NCBI GenBank assembly: GCA_964595785.1
Contig: CAZQRO010000052.1
Span: 1 to 15,359 of the forward strand
Length of the DNA stretch: 15,359 nucleotides
Origin: Bovifimicola sp964595785
GTDB lineage: Bacteria > Bacillota > Clostridia > Lachnospirales > Lachnospiraceae
Reading direction: 5' to 3'
The translations under genes and the position numbers were made by a program. Positions 8,820 to 15,359 of this stretch are shown piece by piece. The stretch's first letter is position 1, and the number at the start of each line of letters is the position of its first letter. The notes beneath the pieces were generated by a model, which made no database searches, had not been told where the DNA came from, and saw only the letters and a list, made by a program, of their open reading frames with translations.

Positions 8820-8909
8820 CGGGGGTCGTTTTATATGACCTCCGATTTCTATTGTACGAGGAACGTTATTTGATTAGATGTCCGATTTAAAATATAGGCT
8901 GAATCTAAT
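8820..8909 (+). promoter_or_regulatory. Structured 5' leader of lepB
   Basis: The lepB leader contains CGGGGGTC (8820-8827) pairing with GACCTCCG (8837-8844), an 8-bp stem with one G-U pair and a nine-base loop. It also contains ATTAGAT (8873-8879) pairing with ATCTAAT (8903-8909). The octamer TCCGATTT occurs twice, at 8841-8848 and 8881-8888. No T run follows the first hairpin, so it is not a terminator. I recognise no riboswitch class. Confidence 0.4.
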
Positions 8910-8966
8910 ATCTGCCTCTGAATAGTAAAATTAATATTAGAACGGAAAGCCATGAGGTGAGATTGC

Positions 8967-9614
8967 TTGACTAACAATTCAGATGATGATATTGAGATTA
9001 TATACTGGGGTGATGATGAAACTGATGAAATAGTGAATTCTGACAGATTTAATAATAAGAAAAAAGGTAAAAAGCCTGATAAGATAGATGTAAAAAAAGA
9101 GGTATTCAGCTGGTTAAGACTTGTAATTGTGGCAGTAATAATTGCATTGGCAATTAATAATTTTGTAATTATTAACGCAAGTGTTCCTACGGGTTCTATG
9201 GAACAGACAATTCACAAGAAGAGCAGAATGATAGGTTTCAGACTTGCTTATATATTTTCCTCACCGGAACGGGGAGATATAATTATCTTTAAATATCCTG
9301 AAAACGAGAAAGAGAATTATGTAAAAAGAGTAATCGGACTTCCCGGAGATTATGTAGAAGTTAAAGGAGGAGTTGTATATATTAATGATGAGCCTATTGA
9401 AGAAGATTATGTGTATTTTGAGGGGGGCATGGCAGATGCACGCGGAGATTTTGCAAAAACTCTTGTGCCGGATAACAGTTACTTTGTAATGGGAGATAAT
9501 CGTAATGATTCAAAAGACTCAAGATTCTGGACTACTACGCATTTTGTAAAAGAAGACAAAATACTTGGTAAAGCAATATTTAGTTATTATCCATCAGTTT
9601 ATCTGCTTGAATAA
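8967..9614 (+). CDS. lepB: Signal peptidase I
   Basis: Membrane-bound type I signal peptidase, 215 residues, which removes Sec/Tat signal peptides on the outer face of the membrane. An acidic, then basic cytoplasmic tail (1-46) is unusually long for a Gram-positive SipS type. One membrane segment lies at about 50-70, followed by box B with catalytic Ser77 (VPTGSMEQTI), box D with general base Lys120 (YVKRVIGLPGD) and box E (GDNRNDSKDSR, 176-186). All catalytic residues are present. The start is TTG 8967, supported by GAGGTGA (8954-8960) six bases upstream; no ATG fits. It is expressed alone from the promoter at 8775-8802 and ended by the terminator at 9639-9673. Its last 16 bases overlap the convergent acetyltransferase gene. 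Confidence 0.96.
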   Translation: MTNNSDDDIEIIYWGDDETDEIVNSDRFNNKKKGKKPDKIDVKKEVFSWLRLVIVAVIIALAINNFVIINASVPTGSMEQTIHKKSRMIGFRLAYIFSSPERGDIIIFKYPENEKENYVKRVIGLPGDYVEVKGGVVYINDEPIEEDYVYFEGGMADARGDFAKTLVPDNSYFVMGDNRNDSKDSRFWTTTHFVKEDKILGKAIFSYYPSVYLLE

Positions 9615-10393
9615 TAATCAGTTTCTTCTATTATAATAAAGCCACAGTTTAGATATAAACTGACGGCTTTTTTATTTGCACCACTGACATGGAGACATAC
9701 ACTGTCAGATTCCTCATCTGACAGATAATTAAGTATAAGGTGCAATCCATGCTTTCCATAGCCTTTTCCACGTAATTCACTGATGATGGAATAGTCGTAT
9801 ATGCAGGCAGTATCATCATCGAAGAAAGAAATCATACAGCCACCGACATAAATATCGCCTGACCATAGAGAAAATTCATAGTCATCATTATCAGTTTCAC
9901 GCAGAAGGAGTTCAAGTGGATTGTCAGACGTATCAAAAGAGATATTATTCAAATTAAGACTCATTTTATATTCACTATGCGATAAAACATAGTTTCGTTT
10001 TGATAAATAATTAATAGTTTCTCTTGCAGTATTTGCAATAGGATTAACAGGAAATTCCAGATAGGCAGGATTAAGATTTAGAGTCTGCAAATCGGAAACC
10101 AAAGAATGAAGTAAGGCAGTGAAAATGCCATGACATCTGTAATCAGGCAGAACACAGGCATATGCTGTAATATCTTCATCAGAAATTAAAGATATAGTGA
10201 TATATCCTAGTAATTTGCCATTGGAATAATATAGATATCCCCAGTTCAGCTCATAGTCTGCATTATAATCTTCTCCAAGATAAATATCGTAATGAGTATT
10301 ATCTTTTTCTTCACTGATATGCTTTAGTTCTAAGATTTCTGAAACATAATGTGTTGCAAAATCATTTATTTTAATTATTTCAAAATCATTCAA
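9599..10393 (-). CDS. Tandem-domain GNAT acetyltransferase
   Basis: Predicted cytoplasmic N-acetyltransferase, 264 residues, with two GNAT folds in one chain. The first half has the acetyl-CoA loop VLPDYRCHGIF (about residue 81-90). The second has SELRGKGYGKHG (about 206-216) and the alpha-4 signature NKKAVSLYLNCGF (240-252) typical of RimI-like members. The first copy may be degenerate, since RCHGIF departs from RGxGxG at one glycine. The acceptor substrate cannot be told from sequence. The start is taken as TTG 10393 because AAAGAGG (minus strand, 10408-10402) lies eight bases upstream. The longer frame reaching 10486 would add 31 residues without a ribosome binding site. It is divergent from pepF and convergent with lepB, overlapping the latter by 16 bases. 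Confidence 0.85.
   Translation of the reverse strand: MNDFEIIKINDFATHYVSEILELKHISEEKDNTHYDIYLGEDYNADYELNWGYLYYSNGKLLGYITISLISDEDITAYACVLPDYRCHGIFTALLHSLVSDLQTLNLNPAYLEFPVNPIANTARETINYLSKRNYVLSHSEYKMSLNLNNISFDTSDNPLELLLRETDNDDYEFSLWSGDIYVGGCMISFFDDDTACIYDYSIISELRGKGYGKHGLHLILNYLSDEESDSVCLHVSGANKKAVSLYLNCGFIIIEETDYYSSR
9639..9673 (+). terminator. Intrinsic terminator of lepB
   Basis: AAGCC (9639-9643) pairs with GGCTT (9665-9669) and CAGTTT (9645-9650) with AAACTG (9657-9662). A small A/AC internal loop separates the two stems, the apical loop is six bases, and six T residues run from 9668 to 9673. It lies 25 bases after the lepB stop and wholly inside the convergent acetyltransferase gene. 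Confidence 0.8.
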
Positions 10394-10508
10394 TGTATAA
10401 TCCTCTTTAAAATATAGTTTAGGTAAATATATATATTTGCCCCTTGACATAATAATAATACTATAGTTATATGAGAAAATAAACAAGTTATTATAATTAA
10501 ATTTAGGA

Positions 10509-10537
10509 TTGTAAAAAAATGTAAAATCTAATATAGT
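10509..10537 (+). promoter_or_regulatory. pepF promoter
   Basis: TTGTAA (10509-10514) and TATAGT (10532-10537) are 17 bases apart, predicting a start near 10544 and a leader of about 54 bases. The 204-base divergent gap to the acetyltransferase is very AT-rich. On the minus strand, TTTATT and TATTAT, 17 bases apart and upstream of 10393, are a weak promoter candidate for that gene. Confidence 0.55.
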
Positions 10538-10597
10538 GTATGTAGATGAAAAAAATGGTTAATATTTAGGTATGAATAGGAAAGGTGTGAAAGATAT

Positions 10598-12397
10598 ATG
10601 GATACAGCAGTTAAAAAAAGAAAAGATATAAACGTGGAATTCAAATGGAAGATGGAGGATGTCTATAGTGATGAAAGCAAGTGGAAAAAAGACATATCCA
10701 AAGCAGAAGGATTATTGCCGGAACTTGCTAAGATGCATGGAGAAATCTGCAAGTCGTCAGATAATTTTAAGAATACAATTAATTTAATGAATAAAATTGA
10801 GTTTATGGTGGAAAAAGTATATTTTTATGCTAACCAGAAATATCATGAGGACTTAGGCGATGGAAAATACCAGTCATTTGCAGATGAATCAGTTGCCTTG
10901 CTTACAAAATTCTATGCGGCATCATCATTTGTAGAACCGGAACTGCTTGATGCTCCGAGAGAACTGATAGAAAAGTATCTATTAGAAAATGATATGGAGG
11001 AATACAAACAGTATTTTAATGATTTATTCAGACAGAAAAGTCATATTCTAAGTGGGGAAGCAGAAGAAATTCTTGCACAGACGCAGAATTTTTCCTCAGG
11101 AGCAAGAGACATTTTCGGCGTATTTAATAATGTAGATATTAAATTTCCGATGGTTAAAGATGAAAGCGGTAAGGAGATTCAGTTAACACATTCGAAACTC
11201 AATCTTTTTATGGAGAGTAAGGACAGAGAGGTTAGAAAGAATGCATTTGAGGGATTGTATAAGTCTTATTCAGATTATAGAAACACTCTTGCAAGTATTT
11301 ATATCAACAGTCTGAAGAAAGATAATTTCTATGCAATGGTTAGAAAATATCCGTCAAGCAGAGATATGTTTTTAGAAGAAAGCAATATTCCAGGGGAAGT
11401 ATATGATAATTTGATAGAAACAGTGAATGACAATTTAGGATTACTTCACAGATATGTGGCTCTTCGCAAAAAGATTATGAAATTAGATGAATTGCATCTG
11501 TATGATGTGTATACGCCGCTTGTGGATACTTATAATAAGAATATTTCTTATGCAGATGCAGAGAAGATGGTGTTAGAAGGTCTAAAACCAATGGGTGAAG
11601 AGTATATAGGATTTTTTAAAGAGGGCTTTAAGAATGGCTGGATAGATGTATATGAAAATGAAGGCAAAAAGAGTGGGGCATATTCGTGGAGCGTATATGG
11701 AACACATCCATATGTACTGCTTAATTTTCAGCCCAATCTCAATAATGTATTTACAATTGCACATGAAATGGGTCATGCGCTTCATTCATATTATTCAAAT
11801 ACAAATCAGACTTATTCAAATGCAGCATATAAAATATTTGTCGCAGAAGTGGCATCTACCTGCAACGAATCTCTTCTCATTAACCACTTAATAGGTGCAG
11901 CGGAAGATAAGAAAGAAAAGGCATATCTGATTAATCATTTTTTAGAGCAATTCAGAACCACATTATTCAGACAGACAATGTTTGCTGAATTCGAGAATAT
12001 CGTACATGGTATGGTAGACCGTGGAGAAGCCATTAACTGTGATATTATGTGTGAGAAGTATTATGAATTAAATAGAAAATATTTTGGAGAAGCCATTGTA
12101 ATTGATAAGGAAATTGAAATGGAATGGGCAAGAATCCCGCATTTTTATTCTTCATTTTATGTATACCAGTATGCTACAGGATTTTCAGCAGCGATAGCAT
12201 TATCAAAGAAGATTCTTGATGAAGGTGAAGGTGCGGTAGAGGACTATAAGAAATTTTTGAAGGCAGGGTGCAGTGATTATCCGATTGAAATTCTTAAATT
12301 AGCAGGGGTTGATATGAGCAAAAAGGAACCGGTAGAATTGGCAATGAGGATGTTTGAGACACTATTAGCTGAATTTGAAGCCTTAATGAAAGATTGA
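10598..12397 (+). CDS. pepF: Oligoendopeptidase F (M3B family)
   Basis: Cytoplasmic zinc metallopeptidase of 599 residues, the usual PepF length, which cuts medium-sized oligopeptides. The N-terminal M3 domain (about 110-180) precedes the catalytic M3 domain (about 200-580). The zinc site is HEMGH, with H389, catalytic E390 and H393, followed by the third ligand E417 in FVAEVASTCNE. The downstream motif around YQYATGFSAA and the C-terminal substrate region are intact. ATG 10598 has AAAGGTG (10581-10587) upstream. The nitroreductase gene follows 73 bases later with no terminator between, so the two may be co-transcribed. PepF turns over peptides, and the peptide-export locus lies 850 bases downstream; a link is possible but unproven. 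Confidence 0.96.
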   Translation: MDTAVKKRKDINVEFKWKMEDVYSDESKWKKDISKAEGLLPELAKMHGEICKSSDNFKNTINLMNKIEFMVEKVYFYANQKYHEDLGDGKYQSFADESVALLTKFYAASSFVEPELLDAPRELIEKYLLENDMEEYKQYFNDLFRQKSHILSGEAEEILAQTQNFSSGARDIFGVFNNVDIKFPMVKDESGKEIQLTHSKLNLFMESKDREVRKNAFEGLYKSYSDYRNTLASIYINSLKKDNFYAMVRKYPSSRDMFLEESNIPGEVYDNLIETVNDNLGLLHRYVALRKKIMKLDELHLYDVYTPLVDTYNKNISYADAEKMVLEGLKPMGEEYIGFFKEGFKNGWIDVYENEGKKSGAYSWSVYGTHPYVLLNFQPNLNNVFTIAHEMGHALHSYYSNTNQTYSNAAYKIFVAEVASTCNESLLINHLIGAAEDKKEKAYLINHFLEQFRTTLFRQTMFAEFENIVHGMVDRGEAINCDIMCEKYYELNRKYFGEAIVIDKEIEMEWARIPHFYSSFYVYQYATGFSAAIALSKKILDEGEGAVEDYKKFLKAGCSDYPIEILKLAGVDMSKKEPVELAMRMFETLLAEFEALMKD

Positions 12398-12448
12398 AAC
12401 ACAATTAAATCAGATGAATTTAAAAACTTAATTAAAGATTGGAAAACA
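12383..12448 (+). repeat. Imperfect duplication of the pepF 3' end
   Basis: The 21 bases at 12383-12403, which contain the last sense codons and the stop of pepF, recur at 12428-12448 with 18 of 21 identical (period 45). The second copy ends two bases before the AT-rich start region of the nitroreductase gene. Confidence 0.55.
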
Positions 12449-12470
12449 GATGGGATTAGGAGGTACCATT

Positions 12471-13226
12471 TTGAAAATTATTGATGCAATATACAGAAGA
12501 AAGTCTGTAAGAAGTTTTCTAGACAATGAGATTGAAGAAGATTTACTTAATAGAATTGTAACAAGGCTTGAGGAGACAGAATTATTATATAAGGAAGAAA
12601 AGCTTAAGTTTATTATATCGGATTACTGTAAAAAATCATTTTATGCACCATATTATATTGGTGTGTATGCTGCAAATAATAGAAAAGGCCACATCAATGC
12701 AGGATTTGTTATGCAGCAATTGGTAACTTACTTAAGTGCAATAGGTATAGCAAGCTGCTTTCAGGCAAAATCTGTTGTGTTTAAACAGGTTAATTCTGAA
12801 GGCAAAATATTAGTTATTTCGTTGGCAATAGGTTACACGGAAGTTGGAATGTATCGTGAGCCTGATGAGATAGGCAGATTAAAGACGGAGAAAATCTGTG
12901 TTAATAAAGAAAAGCCGAATGAGGAGGTTGCAAAAATCATTGAACTGGCACGCATATCACCCTCTAGTTATAATGCGCAGCCATGGAGATTTGTAGTATA
13001 TAATAATAGAATACATGTATTTATAAAGAATAAGCTAATTAATCACATTGAGAGGTTTAAATATGTAAATGCAGGCGTGATGTTAGGTAATGTGGCAGCA
13101 GGAGCGGAAGAACTCTGGATTGATATTGTATTTAGGGAGGTAATGGATATTAAAGACAGAGAATATGGGGATAATGAATACGTTATTTCTATATATAATA
13201 AGAATACGGATGGAAGAAGAATTTGA
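12471..13226 (+). CDS. Nitroreductase-family FMN protein (TM1586-like)
   Basis: Predicted FMN-dependent oxidoreductase of the nitroreductase superfamily, 251 residues. The N-terminus IYRRKSVRSF carries the phosphate-binding Arg pattern of the family. The second half has ARISPSSYNAQPWRFVVY, the conserved S-x-x-N-x-Q-P-W motif that binds flavin. The protein looks like two half-domains joined in one chain, as in the putative TM nitroreductases (TM1586 type), which do not need a partner subunit. The natural substrate is unknown. TTG 12471 is chosen because AGGAGGT (12458-12464) lies six bases before it; the ATG at 12450 would put that site inside the coding region. The gene ends 17 bases before the Gly-Gly peptide gene, so read-through into the export locus is likely. 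Confidence 0.82.
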   Translation: MKIIDAIYRRKSVRSFLDNEIEEDLLNRIVTRLEETELLYKEEKLKFIISDYCKKSFYAPYYIGVYAANNRKGHINAGFVMQQLVTYLSAIGIASCFQAKSVVFKQVNSEGKILVISLAIGYTEVGMYREPDEIGRLKTEKICVNKEKPNEEVAKIIELARISPSSYNAQPWRFVVYNNRIHVFIKNKLINHIERFKYVNAGVMLGNVAAGAEELWIDIVFREVMDIKDREYGDNEYVISIYNKNTDGRRI

Positions 13227-13243
13227 AAAGCAGATAATTAGCA

Positions 13244-13399
13244 ATGAAAAGTGAATTTTGTGAAATGTCACAAGATGAGGTAATGGAAGTTGATGGTGGA
13301 TGGACATGGTGGGGCGTAGCAGTTGGCGCAGCTGCAGTTGCAGCCGCATACAATGAATTATATGATCTAGGCTATAAAGTTGGTTCTTGGTTTAGATAA
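13244..13399 (+). CDS. Double-glycine leader peptide, bacteriocin-like
   Basis: Small gene of 51 codons. Residues 1-19 form a classic double-glycine leader, EMSQDEVMEVDGG, with hydrophobic residues at -4, -7 and -12 relative to the cut and G18-G19 at the cleavage point. The predicted 32-residue core starts WTWWG and is rich in Trp, Gly, Ala and Tyr. It has two GxxxG motifs (G24/G28 and G43/G47), no Cys and a net charge near zero. The single Cys (C6) is in the leader. Such leaders are cut by C39 domains of export ABC proteins, and one is encoded at 13888. GxxxG motifs are typical of class IIb two-peptide bacteriocins; a signalling peptide is the alternative. No clear ribosome binding site precedes ATG 13244, and an in-frame stop at 13235 excludes an earlier start. 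Confidence 0.82.
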   Translation: MKSEFCEMSQDEVMEVDGGWTWWGVAVGAAAVAAAYNELYDLGYKVGSWFR

Positions 13400-13454
13400 A
13401 ATGTTTTAAAACTTAACTAAAAATATATAATAAAAATATTAGGAGGAAAATATA

Positions 13455-13610
13455 ATGGATATAAAGGAAAATAAAAGTATGAAAGATATCATATTTGAAA
13501 TGCCATTTATTTTAAAAGTTTTGATTTGTTTGTATATAATTCCGGCAGGATTAAATGCAATGTATAATATTGGTTATATGGTCGGAGAATTTATAAAATC
13601 TTTAACATAG
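13455..13610 (+). CDS. Small hydrophobic protein sharing the bacteriocin C-terminal motif
   Basis: Gene of 51 codons with a very good ribosome binding site (AGGAGG, 13441-13446, eight bases before ATG). The protein has a charged N-terminus (MDIKENKSMKDIIFEM), a hydrophobic segment at about 17-33 that looks like a membrane helix, and a C-terminal tail. It has no Gly-Gly cleavage site. Residues 34-46 match residues 37-49 of the upstream peptide at 6 of 13 positions, with four conservative changes. The shared pattern is NxxYxxGYxVG, including the second GxxxG. It could be an immunity protein that binds the peptide through the shared helix motif, or a second, leaderless peptide. A TATAAT at 13426-13431 may give it its own promoter. 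The function is inference. Confidence 0.75.
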   Translation: MDIKENKSMKDIIFEMPFILKVLICLYIIPAGLNAMYNIGYMVGEFIKSLT

Positions 13611-13660
13611 TAGTGGTTTAGTAAAATAATATTTGATGAAAATATTAGACTTCAAGTAAA

Positions 13661-13801
13661 AAACTATTGTTAAAATAAGTATATGTTCACCAACTGTACT
13701 TAAATAGAAATGCAATATGATATCATATAAGGACATCTCCTCTTTGGTGAATTGGCTAATAGTTTCCATAAAACTATTTTAAATTAAAACCAAGAGGAGA
13801 T
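13661..13801 (+). promoter_or_regulatory. Two alternative RNA structures upstream of the exporter
   Basis: A long hairpin pairs ATCTCCTCTTTGG (13735-13747) with CCAAGAGGAGAT (13790-13801, one bulged T), and AATAGTTT (13758-13765) with AAACTATT (13771-13778). A T-rich stretch, ATTTTATTT, follows. The competing structure pairs TTCACCAA (13686-13693) with TTGGTGAA (13744-13751), and AAACTATT (13661-13668) with the same AATAGTTT (13758-13765), properly nested. The two cannot coexist, which is the layout of an attenuator with an antiterminator. The long hairpin also hides a GAGGAG, but no start codon follows it at a useful distance. Confidence 0.5.
13715..13728. repeat. 14-bp perfect palindrome
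   Basis: ATATGATATCATAT is self-complementary. It lies in the loop of the competing structure described at 13661-13801, seven bases before the long hairpin. It may be an operator for the exporter or a nucleation hairpin; AT-rich background makes chance possible. Confidence 0.3.
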
Positions 13802-13861
13802 ATTTTATTTAAAAGAAAATAAAAATATAACGATGATACAATTTATATAAGGAACAATAAT

Positions 13862-13888
13862 ATGAAAATGAGAAAAAAGGAAGAATGA
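13862..13888 (+). CDS. Eight-codon leader reading frame overlapping the exporter start
   Basis: AAGGAA (13849-13854) lies seven bases before ATG 13862, which opens a frame coding for MKMRKKEE and ending at TGA 13886-13888. The stop shares its A with the exporter ATG at 13888 (TGATG), the classic layout of translational coupling. The exporter's own ribosome binding site (13876-13883) lies inside this frame. It probably acts through being translated rather than through its product. Confidence 0.4.
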   Translation: MKMRKKEE

Positions 13889-15359
13889 TGAAATACTATT
13901 GTATAAAACAGCACGACATCACAGACTGTGGTGCCGCATGTCTTGCAACAATTGCGAAACAGAATGGATATAAGATAGGAATATCAAAGATTCGTGAGAT
14001 AGCAGGTACAGACAAGCAGGGAACAAACGCATATGGAGTAATTAAGGCAGCTGAACAGTTAGGCTTTAGTGCGAAAGGCGTGAAAGGAAATAAAGAAGCA
14101 TTCTTTTCAGAATTTCCATTGCCATGTATAGCACATGTAATTGTAGATGGCTCATTACTTCACTATGTAGTAATACATAAAATAACAAAGAAAAAAGTGA
14201 TAATAGCTGACCCGGGAGCAGGAATTGTAAAGTTAAAACCGGAAGAATTCTTTGGTGAAATACATGAAGACGGACAACCTCCAAAGTATCAATGGACAGG
14301 AGTATTAATTCTTTTGGTGAAAAACGAAACATTCAGAACAGGCGATGAGACAAAAGGATTGTTTAGTCGCTTTTTTCATTTGTTATTGCCACAGAAAAAG
14401 TTGTTATTACATATTTTTATTGCATCACTAATATATACAGTTCTGGGGATATTTGGGGCATTCTACTTTAAGGTGCTTGTGGATAATATATTGCCTGACG
14501 GATTACGCAAAACATTAATGACGATTTCAATAGGTGTGATTTTACTTAATCTGTTTAAGGTTTTATTAAATGCGTTTAGAAATCATCTTTTGCTCTATCT
14601 CAGTCAGAAATTAGACATTGCATTGCTGCTGGGATATTACAGACACGTATTGGAATTGCCAATGAATTTTTTCGGAACAAGAAAAGTCGGAGAAATCATA
14701 TCAAGATTCAATGATGCGGGTAAAGTAAGAGATGCAATTTCAGGGGCAACACTTACAATAATGATTGATACGGTAATGGCAGTTGCAGGCGGAATTATTC
14801 TGTATATTCAAAATGCAAAAATGTTTGGGATAACAATTATTATTGTTGCAATGTATCTGGTAATTGTCGCTTCTTTCAATAAATGGTACGAGAAGTTGAA
14901 TAGGGTACAAATGGAAGATAATGCCCAGTTAACCTCATATATGGTCGAATCATTAAACGGAATACAGACAATCAAGTCATATAATGCAGAGAGAAAAGCT
15001 AACCATGAGACAGAGATAAAATTCGTCAAACTCCTTAAAAGTATATTTAAACTCAGCTGGGTCAGCAACTTACAGACTTCACTGAAAACTTTTGTTGAAC
15101 TGATTGGTGGAGTGGTAATATTATGGATTGGCGGATTAAGTGTAATAAAAGGTGAAATGACAATTGGCTCATTAATTACATTTAATTCATTGTTAGCATA
15201 CTTTCTTGATCCGGTAAAAAATCTGATTGATTTACAGCCGGAGATGCAGACGGCAGTCGTTGCCGCAGACAGATTGGGAGAGATACTTGAGTTGGAAGCA
15301 GAAAAAACTGAAAGAGAATGCAGGAAAATGACTCCTGATAATTTGGGTGGAGACATTGA
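13888..15359 (+). CDS. Peptidase-containing ABC exporter (PCAT), partial at 3' end
   Basis: Membrane ABC transporter that cuts double-glycine leaders and exports the core peptide; 490 codons are visible before the window ends. The C39 peptidase domain (1 to about 135) has the oxyanion Gln8, catalytic Cys14 (QHDITDCGAAC), His92 (LLHYVVIHK) and Asp108 (ADPG), all intact. The ABC transmembrane domain follows, with hydrophobic segments at about 174-200, 213-232, 290-310, 316-334 and 403-422. The intracellular loop around MNFFGTRKVGEIISRF and the stretch GIQTIKSYNAE fit the family. The ATPase domain (Walker A, signature, Walker B) lies beyond the window. AAAGGAAG (13876-13883) precedes ATG 13888; an adjacent ATG at 13885 is also possible. 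The last bases TGA are out of frame. Its likely substrate is the peptide encoded at 13244. Confidence 0.93.
   Translation, partial: MKYYCIKQHDITDCGAACLATIAKQNGYKIGISKIREIAGTDKQGTNAYGVIKAAEQLGFSAKGVKGNKEAFFSEFPLPCIAHVIVDGSLLHYVVIHKITKKKVIIADPGAGIVKLKPEEFFGEIHEDGQPPKYQWTGVLILLVKNETFRTGDETKGLFSRFFHLLLPQKKLLLHIFIASLIYTVLGIFGAFYFKVLVDNILPDGLRKTLMTISIGVILLNLFKVLLNAFRNHLLLYLSQKLDIALLLGYYRHVLELPMNFFGTRKVGEIISRFNDAGKVRDAISGATLTIMIDTVMAVAGGIILYIQNAKMFGITIIIVAMYLVIVASFNKWYEKLNRVQMEDNAQLTSYMVESLNGIQTIKSYNAERKANHETEIKFVKLLKSIFKLSWVSNLQTSLKTFVELIGGVVILWIGGLSVIKGEMTIGSLITFNSLLAYFLDPVKNLIDLQPEMQTAVVAADRLGEILELEAEKTERECRKMTPDNLGGDI

Noticed and set aside
8820..8844. The GC-rich hairpin after gltD as an intrinsic terminator
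   Set aside because: It is not followed by a T run and lies downstream of the lepB promoter, so it is better explained as part of the leader.
13244..13399. Lanthipeptide or sactipeptide precursor
   Set aside because: The predicted core has no Cys, and no modification enzyme is encoded nearby within the window.
14808..15356. A 182-codon open frame on the minus strand at the window end
   Set aside because: It is antisense to the exporter's transmembrane domain, and its Ser/Leu-rich translation is typical of a shadow frame.
15357..15359. Terminal TGA as the exporter stop codon
   Set aside because: It is out of frame: the last full codon is ATT (15355-15357). The ATPase domain is also still missing, so the gene continues past the window.
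1..15359. CRISPR arrays, tRNA or rRNA genes, insertion sequences
   Set aside because: I saw no regularly spaced repeats, no tRNA cloverleaf, no rRNA sequence and no transposase-like protein.

Overview
The window looks like a low-GC, Gram-positive Clostridia chromosome, most likely Lachnospiraceae. The reasons are AT-rich third codon positions, strong AGGAGG/AAAGGAG ribosome binding sites, several TTG starts, a bacillus/clostridial PhoR-type kinase and a bacterial NADPH-type glutamate synthase. The family assignment is inference from style and gene content; no marker gene fixes the species.

Layout. 1-417: no gene; a long, highly base-paired element at about 6-208 that looks like a structured RNA, then a promoter. 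418-2494: an OmpR-family response regulator and a PhoR-like sensor histidine kinase, separated by a perfect hairpin. 2495-8723: a promoter/operator region, then gltB and gltD, encoding both subunits of glutamate synthase. 8724-9614: short tandem repeats, an extended -10 promoter, a structured leader and a signal peptidase I gene. 9599-10393 (minus): a tandem GNAT acetyltransferase, convergent with lepB and overlapping it; lepB's intrinsic terminator lies inside the acetyltransferase coding sequence. 10598-13226: oligoendopeptidase F and a TM1586-like nitroreductase. 13244-15359: a peptide-export (bacteriocin-like) locus.

The last region is the most interesting. It holds two small genes of 51 codons each. 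The first encodes a double-glycine leader followed by a 32-residue Trp/Gly/Ala-rich core with two GxxxG motifs. The second encodes a hydrophobic protein without a Gly-Gly site whose C-terminus repeats the core's NxxYxxGYxVG signature, so it may be a mimic-type immunity protein or a partner peptide. After a 277-base gap that can fold into two mutually exclusive structures, an eight-codon reading frame overlaps the start of a C39-peptidase ABC exporter (PCAT type). This exporter runs off the window end before its ATPase domain.

How the genes fit together: GltBD makes glutamate from glutamine and 2-oxoglutarate, and the two-component system upstream may be phosphate- or envelope-responsive. LepB and the C39 exporter serve two separate secretion routes, general Sec cleavage after A-x-A-type sites and dedicated Gly-Gly cleavage. 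The rest is ordinary housekeeping.
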